A DNA stretch of 64,000 bases from Paraburkholderia translucens (GCF_020881035.1 NZ_JAJITC010000011.1:124001-188000), one strand, 5' to 3'; positions 34,678 to 43,331 are shown, numbered from the stretch's first letter. The notes: generated by a model from the letters alone, not told the origin. Numbers and translations: made by a program.

Positions 34678-36261
34678 TCAGGCTGCCGGGCTGATCTGAA
34701 CGCGGCGGGCTTCCTTCGCGTCCGTGCCGCCGGTGATCGTTTCCGGCTTCTTCAAAATGATGTGGTCTTCGGCAATGCCGGCTGCTTTCAGCGCGTCGCG
34801 CACGGCTTCGGCACGACTCTTCGCGAGCTGCGCGTTGAGCTCGGCGGAGCCGGTTGCGTCGGTGTAGCCCGACAGCGTGAATTTCGCATCCGGATGAGCC
34901 TTCGCGTAGGCGGCGGCCGCGTCGACCGCCGTTTTCGCGTCGGCCGGCAGCGTGCTCTTGCCGGTATCGAAATAGATGCTCGCCGGCAGCGTGGCCGCGG
35001 CGTTGTCGGTCGCAGCCGGCGCGGCAGCCGCTTGCGCATCCGATCCCGCAGCGGCGCCGCTTGCCGCGGCACCCGCGTTGGCCAGATGATCGCCGCCTTC
35101 CGGCAGCTTGCCGTTGCGTGCGTCAGCGACCTGCCGCGGCTGGAGGATGTCGCCCGTGTGGTTGCCCCACGAGTTACGTTCGTACGTAATCACCGATGCA
35201 ATCTCGACGTCGTTCAGCGTCGGCGCCCACGAAGGCATCGCGTTCTTGCCCTTCAGCACGAGGCTCACGTGCCCCGCGAGCGGGCCATTGGCGATCTTGC
35301 TGCCGTCGAGCGCCGGGAATGCGCCTGCGCCCTTGCCGGTCGGCTGGTGGCAGACCGCGCAGTTCGCCGCGTAGACTTTGCCGCCGCGCTCCATCAGCTC
35401 GGCCATCGTGTAGGTCTTGTTCGGATCGTCCTGGCCGGCGGCCATTTTCTTCTTCTGCTCGTCGACCCACTTCGCGTAGTCGTCGGTCGACAGCACCTCG
35501 ACGACCACCGGCATGAACGCGTGTTCCTTGCCGCACAGTTCGGTGCAGAAGCCGCGGAACGTGCCCGTGCGGTTAGCCTTGAACCACGTGTCGCGCACGA
35601 AGCCCGGAATCGCGTCCTGCTTCACGCCGAAAGCCGGCACGTACCAGGAGTGGACCACGTCGTTCGCGGTGGTGATGATGCGGATTTTCTTGTCGACCGG
35701 CACCACGAGCGGGTTGTCGACTTCCTGCAGATAGAGCGTGGAGATCGGCTCGCGGCCTTCGGTTTGCGCGCGCGGCGTGGAGAGCGTGGACAGGAAGCCG
35801 ATGCCCTCGCCCGGGCCCTTCACGTAGTCGTAGCCCCACTTCCACTGGTAGCCGGTGACTTTGATCGTGAGGTCGGCGTTCGAGGTGTCCTTCATCGCGA
35901 CGACGGCCTTGGTGGCGGGCAGCGCCATCAGCACGACGATGATGAACGGTACGATCGTCCAGATGATTTCGACGGTGGTGCTTTCGTGGAAATTGGCTGC
36001 CTTGTGGCCCTTCGATCTGCGGTGCGCGAAGATCGAATAGAACATCACACCGAACACACCGACGAAGATCACGGCGCACAGGCCCAGCATGAACATGTGG
36101 AGGTTGAACAGCTCCTCGGCGATTTTCGTTACAGGCGGCTGAAGGTTGATCGCGTTGACGGCAGGGCCGCCCGGAGCATCGCCCACTGCCAGGGCGGCGC
36201 CGGCGAAAAGCAGTCCGCTCGTCGCCAGCACGCTCATGAGCGCTCGCTTGATTGTTTTCAT
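34678..36261 (-). CDS. ctaC: Cytochrome c oxidase subunit II fused to cytochrome c and OmpA-like domains
   Basis: Entry point for electrons from cytochrome c. The 527-residue precursor has a signal peptide (cut near 25), two membrane helices (about 52-78 and 98-116) and the CuA domain with ligands His204, Cys239, Cys243, His247 and Met250. A cytochrome c domain follows (C301-AV-C304-H305, likely axial Met342), then an Ala-rich linker (395-425) and an OmpA-like domain (about 428-525, SGYTDATGS...LAKSRAEAV). The last is a peptidoglycan-binding fold. The start at 36261 (MKTIKRALMS) was chosen over one eight codons upstream. The oxidase is therefore caa3-like with an apparent cell-wall anchor. 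Confidence 0.95.
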   Translation of the reverse strand: MKTIKRALMSVLATSGLLFAGAALAVGDAPGGPAVNAINLQPPVTKIAEELFNLHMFMLGLCAVIFVGVFGVMFYSIFAHRRSKGHKAANFHESTTVEIIWTIVPFIIVVLMALPATKAVVAMKDTSNADLTIKVTGYQWKWGYDYVKGPGEGIGFLSTLSTPRAQTEGREPISTLYLQEVDNPLVVPVDKKIRIITTANDVVHSWYVPAFGVKQDAIPGFVRDTWFKANRTGTFRGFCTELCGKEHAFMPVVVEVLSTDDYAKWVDEQKKKMAAGQDDPNKTYTMAELMERGGKVYAANCAVCHQPTGKGAGAFPALDGSKIANGPLAGHVSLVLKGKNAMPSWAPTLNDVEIASVITYERNSWGNHTGDILQPRQVADARNGKLPEGGDHLANAGAAASGAAAGSDAQAAAAPAATDNAAATLPASIYFDTGKSTLPADAKTAVDAAAAYAKAHPDAKFTLSGYTDATGSAELNAQLAKSRAEAVRDALKAAGIAEDHIILKKPETITGGTDAKEARRVQISPAA

Positions 36262-36348
36262 AGCATCCTTACCCAAATTTTCCATTCAAACCCCTCGACC
36301 CCGCTGGCAACGTGCGCGCCCCCTTGAACGCCGCGTGTCCGGCACCAT

Positions 36349-36825
36349 CTAGCAACGTGCCAGCCACAAACGCAGTTCGCCTGCGAACTGCGCGCGCCGA
36401 TTCTGCGCGAGATGTTGCCCGATCATGATCGTCTGCCCGCGCGAGACCAGCTTGATCTGATCGCGCGGCGTTGCACCCGGCTCTATCCGCACCCAGCGCG
36501 GATTGAATTCGAACTGTGTAATCTGCTCGGCGCTGACCTGCTCGATCACGAGCCGGTTCGGAAACAACCGGATGCGCTCGTAATCGACAGCATGACGCGC
36601 ATAAATTGCAAACGCGATACCTACCGCCAGCAACTCGATTCCGGTGAACGGCAAGACCAGCCAGGCGCCGACCAGAACCAGCGTGAAAGCAATTGCCAAC
36701 GGGAACAACGCAAGCGACACGTAAAGGCAGACGAACTGCCGCGGCGATATCGCACAGTTGCGCTTCATGATCCAGTCCCTGAGGACCGGCTCTGAATCCG
36801 CCAGCAGATGATCTGATGCGCCCAT
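36349..36825 (-). CDS. DUF2244 family integral membrane protein
   Basis: A 158-residue protein with two close helices (about 33-55 and 58-76) and a cytoplasmic beta-rich tail with RLFPNRLVIEQV and FNPRWVRIEPG. DUF2244 proteins often precede oxidase operons in alpha- and betaproteobacteria; function unknown. The ATG at 36825 has GGAGG 5 nt upstream. First gene of the cta transcript, 87 bp before ctaC, with a promoter about 190 bp upstream. Confidence 0.85.
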   Translation of the reverse strand: MGASDHLLADSEPVLRDWIMKRNCAISPRQFVCLYVSLALFPLAIAFTLVLVGAWLVLPFTGIELLAVGIAFAIYARHAVDYERIRLFPNRLVIEQVSAEQITQFEFNPRWVRIEPGATPRDQIKLVSRGQTIMIGQHLAQNRRAQFAGELRLWLARC

Positions 36826-37219
36826 CGCTGCCTCCTGCGATTCGTCGCGTCCGGCCTGCCTTCTTTTACTTCCGGATGCATCTCGAGGCCGTCGCTCGTG
36901 CCCCTGCCTTCAGCACCATTCGCGACCGCGCCAACTCCCACCGCATCACTTCATATTGCAGCCCTGCGCCTCGGGTTTTCCATGTCAGATAGGGAAACTC
37001 GGGCGACAAACTGACGCATTATAGGCGCGATCCATAGCATCGACAAGCAAGCGCCGATCGGCCCGCAAGCCATATGCGACAAGCCTTCGCGCCATTTTGC
37101 CGGGCGTTTTGAGGCTCCTTTGGAGGGCAAATCCCAGGCACGGCAGATGTCCTCTTTACCGCATCAGCAACACGTCAATCGTTCCCCCGACAGGCAGCCG
37201 ATGACACCGCCGCAATCTG
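36826..37219. other. Intergenic region between DUF2244 and bioC
   Basis: 394 bp with no convincing gene. It carries the cta promoter (37018-37046) and about 185 bp of apparent untranslated leader. The part from 37047 to 37219 shows nothing I can name; no terminator for bioC is visible. Confidence 0.5.
37018..37046 (-). promoter_or_regulatory. Sigma-70 promoter of the cta operon
   Basis: On the minus strand, TTGTCG (37041-37046, 4 of 6), a 17-bp spacer and a perfect TATAAT (37018-37023). A transcript would begin near 37011 and run through DUF2244, ctaC, ctaD, ctaG and ctaE. Confidence 0.75.
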
Positions 37220-38185
37220 CTACCCACGCTTCGCCCGACCCCGCCCGATGTCCTCGAGCCGCACGATGCCATGTCCTTCGGCCGTGGTGCGCGGCACGGC
37301 CTTCCACGCGTGTCCGTAGATCACCTCGAAGGTCAGCGCGATCGTGCCGTCGGCGCGCCGACGCGCTTCGAGCGCGGCAAGCAGGGCCTTGTGCAACCGG
37401 CGTTCGAACGCGCCGTCGCGCGCGTCGCGCTCGAACGGATACGCGCCCCAGCGGCGCACGTCCGCAAGCAGCGACTCGGGCGACTTGTAGGTAATCGTGA
37501 GCGTCTCCTGGTCCATCACCGGAATCTCGAAGCCCGCCTCGACGAGCATGTCGCCGAGATCGTGCATGTCGACGAAGTCGATCACGTGCTTGCGCGACGC
37601 GACGCCGTGCGCGGCCTCGATCTCGGCGTAGGCACCGCGCAGTTCCTTCAGGGTATCGGGGCCGAGCGTGCTGAACATCAACAGGCCGTTGACCTTCAGC
37701 ACGCGCTGCCATTCGGGAAAGACGAGGTCGGGGCGCGAGTGCCAGTGCAGCGCGAGGTTGGACCAGATGAATTCGAATGCGCCGGCCGCGAACGGCAGCG
37801 CGGAGAAATCGGCCTGAGCGAAGCGCGGGCCGCGTGTGCCGAGCGCCTTGCCGAGCGAGGCAGGAAGAAAGCGCCGCCAACTGGTGTCGCCGGCGTCGTG
37901 ACGCAGCGCACGCGAGAGCATGCCGTGCGACAGGTCGGTGCCGAACACGGGTGCTTCGGGAAAGCGCTCGCGCAATGCGGGGACGTCCTCGCCCGCGCCG
38001 CAACCCGCGTCGAGCACGCTCGAGGGTGCCACCTTGATGTAATCGAGACGCTCGCGCATGCGCTGCGCGATCTCGCGCGGCAGGAACGCAACCTCGTCGA
38101 AGGTGGCGGCGCGACGGTCGAAAATGCGCCTGAGGCGCCGTGAATCGTAGGCCGGACGGCCAGATTGAGCGGATGTTGGGGACAT
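37220..38185 (-). CDS. bioC: Malonyl-[acyl-carrier protein] O-methyltransferase (BioC)
   Basis: SAM-dependent methyltransferase that caps malonyl-ACP to start pimelate synthesis for biotin. The 321-residue protein has motif I VLDAGCGAGEDVPALRERFP, then FGTDLSHGML and a DFSALPF...FIWSNLALHWH segment typical of BioC. It is longer than the E. coli enzyme by an N-terminal extension and extra C-terminal helices, as usual in betaproteobacteria. The SAM fold is certain; the BioC assignment rests on overall resemblance and is the best available name. Divergent from comF. Confidence 0.82.
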   Translation of the reverse strand: MSPTSAQSGRPAYDSRRLRRIFDRRAATFDEVAFLPREIAQRMRERLDYIKVAPSSVLDAGCGAGEDVPALRERFPEAPVFGTDLSHGMLSRALRHDAGDTSWRRFLPASLGKALGTRGPRFAQADFSALPFAAGAFEFIWSNLALHWHSRPDLVFPEWQRVLKVNGLLMFSTLGPDTLKELRGAYAEIEAAHGVASRKHVIDFVDMHDLGDMLVEAGFEIPVMDQETLTITYKSPESLLADVRRWGAYPFERDARDGAFERRLHKALLAALEARRRADGTIALTFEVIYGHAWKAVPRTTAEGHGIVRLEDIGRGRAKRG

Positions 38186-38240
38186 GTGTGTCGTGCTGGC
38201 GTGAGCTCGAAGTATACTCGTTCGCTCCCCGCCATTCAGC

Positions 38241-39053
38241 GTGAACGGCCTTTACCCACGCCCACCCGTGCGATTCCAGTCATTTTCTTCGTCCTGTCGC
38301 AATCAGGTCGCGCGCTTTGCGCGAGGTCTGCATCCGGCATGGCAGCGTGCCTTGAACGCCGCGCTGCCGAACCTGTGCGCGTTATGCGGCAATTTGTCGC
38401 ATAAGACCTTGTGCGATGGTTGCGATGCGGCCTACTGGAATGAGCACCGCCTGCGCTGTACCGTCTGCGCGGAGCCGTTGCCGGCCTCACGCTGGATCGC
38501 GGGTGCGCTGTATCGCTGCGCGGATTGCGTTTCCGAGCCGCCGTCGTTCGACGCGAGCTTCGCGCTCGCCGACTATCGCGCGCCGCTCGATACGCTCGCA
38601 GTCGGCCTCAAATTTCGCGCGCGGCTGATGCTCGCGCGCGACTTCGCGCAACGACTCGCACGGCTCGCAGAGGACAACTGGCACGACGCGGCGGAGCGGC
38701 CCGACGTGATCGCGCCAGTGCCGCTCGCCGGGCGCCGCCTCGTCGAGCGCGGCTACAACCAGGCCTGGCAGATCGCGCGGCCGCTCGCTCGTGCGCTCGG
38801 CGTGCGCAGCGACGCGACGCTGCTCGAACGAACGCTCGACACCGCGCCGCAATCGCGCCTCCATCTCGATGCGCGCCGGCAGAACGTCAGCCGCGCGTTT
38901 CGCGTCACGCGCACGGTGCGCGGCCTGCACGTCGGCCTCGTCGACGATGTGATGACGAGCGGCGCGACGCTCGAAGCGCTAGCGCAGACGCTGAAGGCCG
39001 CCGGCGCGCGGCGGGTCACGAACTTCGTCGCGCTGCGCACTCCGAAAAACTAG
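38241..39053 (+). CDS. comF: ComF family protein (phosphoribosyltransferase-like)
   Basis: Related to ComF/GntX proteins involved in DNA uptake or use of extracellular DNA. The 270-residue protein has an N-terminal cysteine-rich zinc-like region (CALCG, CDGC, CTVC, CADC between about 46 and 94) and a C-terminal phosphoribosyltransferase domain with VPLAGRRLVERGYNQA and the PRPP loop VGLVDDVMTSGATL. The start is a GTG at 38241 without a clear ribosome-binding site; no other start upstream of the cysteine region fits. Only 18 bp separate it from trmL, so they are co-transcribed. Confidence 0.88.
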   Translation: MNGLYPRPPVRFQSFSSSCRNQVARFARGLHPAWQRALNAALPNLCALCGNLSHKTLCDGCDAAYWNEHRLRCTVCAEPLPASRWIAGALYRCADCVSEPPSFDASFALADYRAPLDTLAVGLKFRARLMLARDFAQRLARLAEDNWHDAAERPDVIAPVPLAGRRLVERGYNQAWQIARPLARALGVRSDATLLERTLDTAPQSRLHLDARRQNVSRAFRVTRTVRGLHVGLVDDVMTSGATLEALAQTLKAAGARRVTNFVALRTPKN

Positions 39054-39071
39054 CTTTTATGTGGTCTCATT

Positions 39072-39542
39072 ATGTTCAACGTCGTTCTCGTCGAACCCGA
39101 AATTCCGCCGAACACCGGCAACGTGATTCGCCTGTGCGCGAACACCGGCGCCCGGCTGCACCTGATCGAGCCGCTCGGCTTTCCACTCGACGACGCCAGG
39201 ATGCGGCGCGCGGGCCTCGACTATCACGAGTACGCGGAAATGAATGTGCATGCCGATTGGGACGCGTTCATCGCAAAGGAAACACCCGACCCATCGCGCA
39301 TGTTCGCGTTCACGACGCGCGGCTCGGGTCGTTTTCACGACCATGCGTTTCACCCCGGCGACTGGTTCGTGTTCGGTGCCGAAACGCGCGGCCTGCCCGG
39401 CGCGGTGCTCGAGCGTTTTCCAAATGAACAGCGTGTGCGCCTGCCGATGCGTCCCGGCAACCGCAGCCTCAATCTGTCGAACACGGTGGCGGTCGTGGTG
39501 TTCGAAGCGTGGCGTCAGGCCGGGTTCGAAGGCGGCGCCTGA
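39072..39542 (+). CDS. trmL: tRNA (cytidine(34)-2'-O)-methyltransferase
   Basis: SPOUT-class knotted methyltransferase that modifies the wobble base of certain leucine tRNAs. At 156 residues it is a minimal SpoU-like domain: VEPEIPPNTGNVIRLCANTG at the start, FGAETRGLPGAVLE in the middle, and the knot sequence RLPMRPGNRSLNLSNTVAVVVFEAWRQ at the end. It follows comF closely, and its last 28 bp overlap the macrodomain remnant on the other strand. Confidence 0.93.
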   Translation: MFNVVLVEPEIPPNTGNVIRLCANTGARLHLIEPLGFPLDDARMRRAGLDYHEYAEMNVHADWDAFIAKETPDPSRMFAFTTRGSGRFHDHAFHPGDWFVFGAETRGLPGAVLERFPNEQRVRLPMRPGNRSLNLSNTVAVVVFEAWRQAGFEGGA

Positions 39543-39811
39543 CGGCGTTCGAGTTCGGCCTCGTAACGCGCGAGCATCGCGTCGTCGAAACACGCGAACG
39601 TCACATGCTTCACGCCCGGTGTGCGCGGCAACGTTTCGAGCACGGTTGCGACCGCGATGCACACCGCTGCATCGGCAGGGAAGCGGTAGATGCCGCAGCT
39701 TATCGCTGGAAAGACAATGCTCGTGCAACGCGTATCGTGCGCGACTTCGAGCGAGCGCTGATAGCACGAAGCGAGCAGGTCGGCTTCGCCATGCGCGCCA
39801 CCGCGCCACAC
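39515..39811 (-). pseudogene. Macrodomain (ADP-ribose-binding) protein, 5'-truncated
   Basis: The reading frame carries only the second half of a macrodomain: VWRGGAHGEADLLASCYQRSLEVAH, then FPAISCGIYRFPADAA and a normal C-terminus. Intact relatives have about 170 residues and begin with an Asp/Asn-rich half (DAIVNAANS, GGGGVDGAIHRAAGP), none of which occurs upstream here. An in-frame stop lies about 30 codons before VWRGG. Without the first half the ADP-ribose pocket cannot form, so this is a remnant. A GTG start at 39811 could still allow a 98-residue product. Confidence 0.7.
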
Positions 39812-39919
39812 TGGATGGGCATGAGTACCCCGCTGATCCGAGCCTCGATAACGAGGTGGACAGCCAGGCGAGGCAGCCGTTCAACGCGAATTGGCGCTAA
39901 ACGGCTGAGGGAAAAGGCT

Positions 39920-40918
39920 TTATTCGGCCTTCGAGTCGCGTCGCAGTAGCGCACTGACTGCATCGCGCGGCGCGACGCCGTCGAACAGGACTGCGCAGAC
40001 CGCTTGCGTGATCGGCATTTCGATCGCGTGAGCGCGTGCGATCGAGAGTACCGCCTGCGCACAACGCACGCCTTCGGCCACGTGACCGAGCCCGCCGAGG
40101 ATGTCGTCGAGCGTGCGGCCCGTCGCGAGTTGCAGTCCCACGGTGCGGTTGCGCGACAGATCGCCAGTTGCGGTCAGGATCAGATCGCCGAGACCGGTCA
40201 GCCCGGTAAAGGTTTCCGCGCGACCACCAAGCGTCACGCCGAGGCGCGACATTTCGGCGAGCCCGCGCGTAACCAGCGCCGCGCGTGCGTTGAGGCCGAG
40301 GCCGAGGCCATCGGCGATGCCCGTGGCGATGGCCAGCACGTTCTTCACCGCGCCGCCCACTTCGACGCCGACGACGTCGTCGCCGGTATAGATGCGCATC
40401 GCGCCATGATGGAACGCCGCGACCGTGCGTTCGCGGCAGGCCGCCGACGCGCTCGCGATCGTCAACGCAACCGGCAGCCCCTGCGCGACTTCGCGCGCGA
40501 AGCTCGGCCCGGACAGCACGCCGTTGCTCGCATGTTCGGGCAATTCCGCCCCGACCGCCTGATGCGGCAACAGCTGCGAATCGGCTTCGAACCCCTTGCA
40601 CAGCCACACGATATGCGCGGGCACTTTGCCCGCATCGCGCATCGCGCGCAACAGACCGCGCAGCCCGGCCACGGGAGTCGCGATCACGCACAGCGCGTCG
40701 TCGGCGAGCGCGTGATCGAGCGCCGCGCCGAGATCCGCCTCGTAGCGAAGCGCGGGCGGCAGCGCGATGCCCGCCAGATAGCGGGCGTTTTCATGCGAAA
40801 TGGAAAGCTCGGCGATGAGCGCGGACTCGCGCGCCCACAACACCGTGTCGTGCCTTAAGGCCAGATGGCCGGCGAGAGCGGTGCCCCATGCGCCGGCGCC
40901 GAGAACGGCAACCTTCAT
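39920..40918 (-). CDS. gpsA: Glycerol-3-phosphate dehydrogenase [NAD(P)+]
   Basis: Reduces dihydroxyacetone phosphate to sn-glycerol 3-phosphate for phospholipid synthesis. The 332-residue protein has an N-terminal Rossmann fold (VAVLGAGAWGTALAGHLA, residues 3-20), the GPSFAREVAQGLP segment, catalytic Lys in GGAVKNVLAIATGIADGLGLG, and TGLGDLILTATGDLSRN. The start at 40918 has AAGGAG upstream. It follows secB at 21 bp, the conserved secB–gpsA pairing of proteobacteria. Confidence 0.96.
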   Translation of the reverse strand: MKVAVLGAGAWGTALAGHLALRHDTVLWARESALIAELSISHENARYLAGIALPPALRYEADLGAALDHALADDALCVIATPVAGLRGLLRAMRDAGKVPAHIVWLCKGFEADSQLLPHQAVGAELPEHASNGVLSGPSFAREVAQGLPVALTIASASAACRERTVAAFHHGAMRIYTGDDVVGVEVGGAVKNVLAIATGIADGLGLGLNARAALVTRGLAEMSRLGVTLGGRAETFTGLTGLGDLILTATGDLSRNRTVGLQLATGRTLDDILGGLGHVAEGVRCAQAVLSIARAHAIEMPITQAVCAVLFDGVAPRDAVSALLRRDSKAE

Positions 40919-40939
40919 AGCCGGCACTCCTTGCGGCAC

Positions 40940-41416
40940 TTAGTGCTTGACACCGGTTTGCGCGGCGCCGTCCTGCTGGGCCGCGGTCATTTGCGCGAGA
41001 CGCTGCTCGTAGAGCGCCTGGAAATTGATCTCGGCGAGATGGATCGGCGGGAAGCCGGCGCGGGTGATCGCGTCGGCGATGTTCGAGCGCAGGTACGGGA
41101 ACAGGATGGTCGGGCAGGCGATGCCGACGAGCGGATCGATCTGCTCGGCCGGAATGTTACGGATGTCAAAAATTCCGGCCTGCTTTGCTTCGATGAGGAA
41201 TGCAACCTTGTCCGACACCTTGGCCGTAACAGTACCCGTCACGAGAATTTCGAACACGGATTCGGCGAGGCGCTCGGCCTTCACGTCGACTTCGACTTCG
41301 ACCGACGGCATTTCCTGCTCGAGGAAGATGGCCGGTGAATTCGGCTGCTCGAGCGACATGTCCTTCAGATAGATGCGCTGGATGTTGAAGAACGGCTGGT
41401 TATTCTCGTCGGACAT
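40940..41416 (-). CDS. secB: Protein-export chaperone SecB
   Basis: Tetrameric cytosolic chaperone that keeps exported proteins unfolded and hands them to SecA. The 158-residue protein begins MSDENNQPFFNIQRIYLKDMSLEQPNSP and has the conserved CPTILFPYLRSNIADAITRAGFPPIHLAEINF core. The start at 41416 was chosen over one 16 codons upstream, whose extra residues are not SecB-like. Part of a grxC–secB–gpsA group read leftward. Confidence 0.97.
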   Translation of the reverse strand: MSDENNQPFFNIQRIYLKDMSLEQPNSPAIFLEQEMPSVEVEVDVKAERLAESVFEILVTGTVTAKVSDKVAFLIEAKQAGIFDIRNIPAEQIDPLVGIACPTILFPYLRSNIADAITRAGFPPIHLAEINFQALYEQRLAQMTAAQQDGAAQTGVKH

Positions 41417-41566
41417 GATGGTGATTCCCTGATAGGTATGCGTGGTGGCGGCCGATGCACGCATGGGCCGCCGGATTGTTGCGCCGGCTCGCGCACTCCA
41501 CGAGGAACGCGCACGCGCCGGCTCGTCGAGAGGTCCGCCCGCTCGCGCGGCGCGAAACGCGCGAAC

Positions 41567-41827
41567 TCAGGCTGCTTGGAGCAGCGGCGTCAGACCGCCC
41601 GCGCGATCGAGCGCGGACAGGTCATCATAGCCGCCGACATGCGTCTCGCCGATGAACACTTGCGGCACCGTGCGACGACCGGTCCGGGTCATCATCTCCT
41701 CACGGCGGGCTGGGTCCTTGTCGATCAGTACTTTCTCGACGTGCTCGACGCCGCGCGACTTTAAAAGACGTTCGGCCATCTGGCAATACGGGCACACCTG
41801 GGTGCTGTACATGATCACTTTATTCAC
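41567..41827 (-). CDS. grxC: Glutaredoxin 3
   Basis: Glutathione-dependent thiol–disulfide oxidoreductase. The 86-residue protein has the dithiol active site C12-PY-C15, the TVPQVFIGETHVGGYDDL glutathione-binding segment and the cis-proline. The GTG start at 41827 is preceded by AAGGAG and overlaps the stop codon of the rhodanese gene (GTGA), implying translational coupling. Next comes secB, 150 bp downstream. Confidence 0.95.
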   Translation of the reverse strand: MNKVIMYSTQVCPYCQMAERLLKSRGVEHVEKVLIDKDPARREEMMTRTGRRTVPQVFIGETHVGGYDDLSALDRAGGLTPLLQAA

Positions 41828-42249
41828 TTGGCTGCTCCTTGTTTCACGACCGGCATACCGGCCTTCTGCCAGGCGTCGACGCCGCCCTCGAGAACATGGA
41901 CTTCCGCGTATCCCGCTTCCTGCACGATACGCGCGGCCTTGTTCGACTGCTGGCCGGTTTGACACACCAGCAGCACCGGGTTGCTCTTGTTCTTCGCGAG
42001 TTGCGCGACCTTCGCCTGCAACTCCCCAAGTTCGAAATGCCGTGCCGAGGGCAGGTGCCCCTTGGCGTAATCGGCGGACGGCCGCAGATCGACGACCACC
42101 GCGTTGCGCCGGTTGATCAGTTGGGTGGCCTCAGCGGCGGACAGGCCGCCACGTCCACGCCGGCTGATGGTCGGCCACAGCAGCAACCCACCGGAGATAA
42201 GGACGATTGCGATCAGTACAAGGTTTGTGTAATCGGTGAAAAACTTCAC
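41824..42249 (-). CDS. Membrane-anchored rhodanese-like sulfurtransferase
   Basis: A 141-residue protein with one N-terminal membrane helix (about 8-26) and a single rhodanese domain with active-site Cys96 in LLVCQTGQQSNKAA. Proteins of this design beside grxC and secB are usual in proteobacteria (YibN-like). The reaction is likely sulfur transfer or thiol protection, but the partner is unknown. It starts with a GTG at 42249; the upstream match to a ribosome-binding site is moderate. Divergent from gpmA. Confidence 0.88.
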   Translation of the reverse strand: MKFFTDYTNLVLIAIVLISGGLLLWPTISRRGRGGLSAAEATQLINRRNAVVVDLRPSADYAKGHLPSARHFELGELQAKVAQLAKNKSNPVLLVCQTGQQSNKAARIVQEAGYAEVHVLEGGVDAWQKAGMPVVKQGAAK

Positions 42250-42282
42250 GGAGGATCCGCCGGAAAGAGAGAAATCGAAAAG

Positions 42283-42301
42283 GTCAACGTGACCATTATA
42301 A
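42283..42301. promoter_or_regulatory. Inverted repeat and -10 box between the rhodanese gene and gpmA
   Basis: A perfect GGTCA-acg-TGACC repeat (42283-42295) touches a minus-strand TATAAT (42296-42301) about 50 bp from the rhodanese start. The repeat could be an operator for either divergent gene; the binding protein is unknown. Confidence 0.35.
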
Positions 42302-42386
42302 AATAACCGTTTGACGCGATGGCGGCGCGCCGCTAGAGGCGCCGCGCAGCGCGAGTCCGCTTCCTTACTACCGACCGGCAATTCTC

Positions 42387-43133
42387 ATGTACAAACTCGT
42401 TCTCATCCGCCACGGCGAATCGACGTGGAACAAGGAAAACCGCTTTACCGGCTGGGTCGACGTCGACCTCACCGAGCAGGGCAACCTCGAGGCACAGCAG
42501 GCGGGCGTGCTGCTCAAGGAATCCGGCTACACGTTCGACATCGCGTACACGTCGGTGCTCAAGCGCGCGATCCGCACGCTGTGGCACGTGCAGGACAAAA
42601 TGGATCTGATGTACCTGCCCGTCGTGCATTCGTGGCGCCTGAACGAGCGCCACTACGGAGCGCTGTCGGGTCTGAACAAGGCCGAAACCGCCGCGAAGTT
42701 CGGCGACGAGCAGGTGCTGATCTGGCGCCGCAGCTACGACACGCCGCCGCCCGCTCTCGAGCCGACCGACGAGCGCGCGCCGTACGCCGATCCGCGCTAC
42801 GCCAAGGTGCCGCGCGAGCAGTTGCCGCTCACCGAGTGCCTGAAAGACACGGTCGCCCGGGTGCTGCCGCTGTGGAACGAATCGATCGCGCCGGCCATCA
42901 AGTCGGGCCGCAGCATCCTGATCGCCGCTCACGGCAACTCGATCCGCGCACTGGTCAAGTACCTCGACAACATCTCGGATAGCGATATCGTCGGCCTCAA
43001 TATTCCGAACGGCGTGCCGCTCGTCTATGAACTCGACGAAAACCTCAAGCCGATCAAGCACTACTATCTCGGCGACCAGGACGCGATCGCGAAGGCGCAA
43101 GCCGCCGTCGCCAGCCAGGGCAAGGCGGGCTGA
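42387..43133 (+). CDS. gpmA: 2,3-bisphosphoglycerate-dependent phosphoglycerate mutase
   Basis: Interconverts 3- and 2-phosphoglycerate in glycolysis and gluconeogenesis. The 248-residue protein has the phosphohistidine motif LIRHGESTWNKENRFTGW near the N-terminus, ERHYGALSGLNK, and the second catalytic His in IAAHGNSIRALVKYLD. The ATG at 42387 gives the family N-terminus MYKLVLIRHGES. Stand-alone, rightward, followed by a GC hairpin and ctpA. Confidence 0.97.
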   Translation: MYKLVLIRHGESTWNKENRFTGWVDVDLTEQGNLEAQQAGVLLKESGYTFDIAYTSVLKRAIRTLWHVQDKMDLMYLPVVHSWRLNERHYGALSGLNKAETAAKFGDEQVLIWRRSYDTPPPALEPTDERAPYADPRYAKVPREQLPLTECLKDTVARVLPLWNESIAPAIKSGRSILIAAHGNSIRALVKYLDNISDSDIVGLNIPNGVPLVYELDENLKPIKHYYLGDQDAIAKAQAAVASQGKAG

Positions 43134-43151
43134 TAGCGCGTTTCCAGGCGC

Positions 43152-43180
43152 GGCCCCGCGGCACGAAAACGGGCGGGGCC
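43152..43180 (+). terminator. GC hairpin after gpmA
   Basis: GGCCCCGC/GCGGGGCC (43152-43159/43173-43180), an 8-bp perfect stem, but with no T-run after it. It may pause or end transcription weakly. Confidence 0.35.
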
Positions 43181-43331
43181 ACCCGATGCGAGCCGGATCG
43201 CACGAACCAGGACCTTCCCGTACTGTCGAACCACGATTGCCTGCAGCGCGCCCTCAGCGGGCGGGTGCAGTTATACTTGTCCGTCCAATCTTTATCGACG
43301 CTGCCACGCGCTTCCGACCGCAACAGACTCT

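Noticed and set aside
38211..38218. AGTATACT palindrome between bioC and comF as a shared divergent -10.
   Set aside because: Plausible, but no -35 match on either strand, so I did not list it as a promoter.
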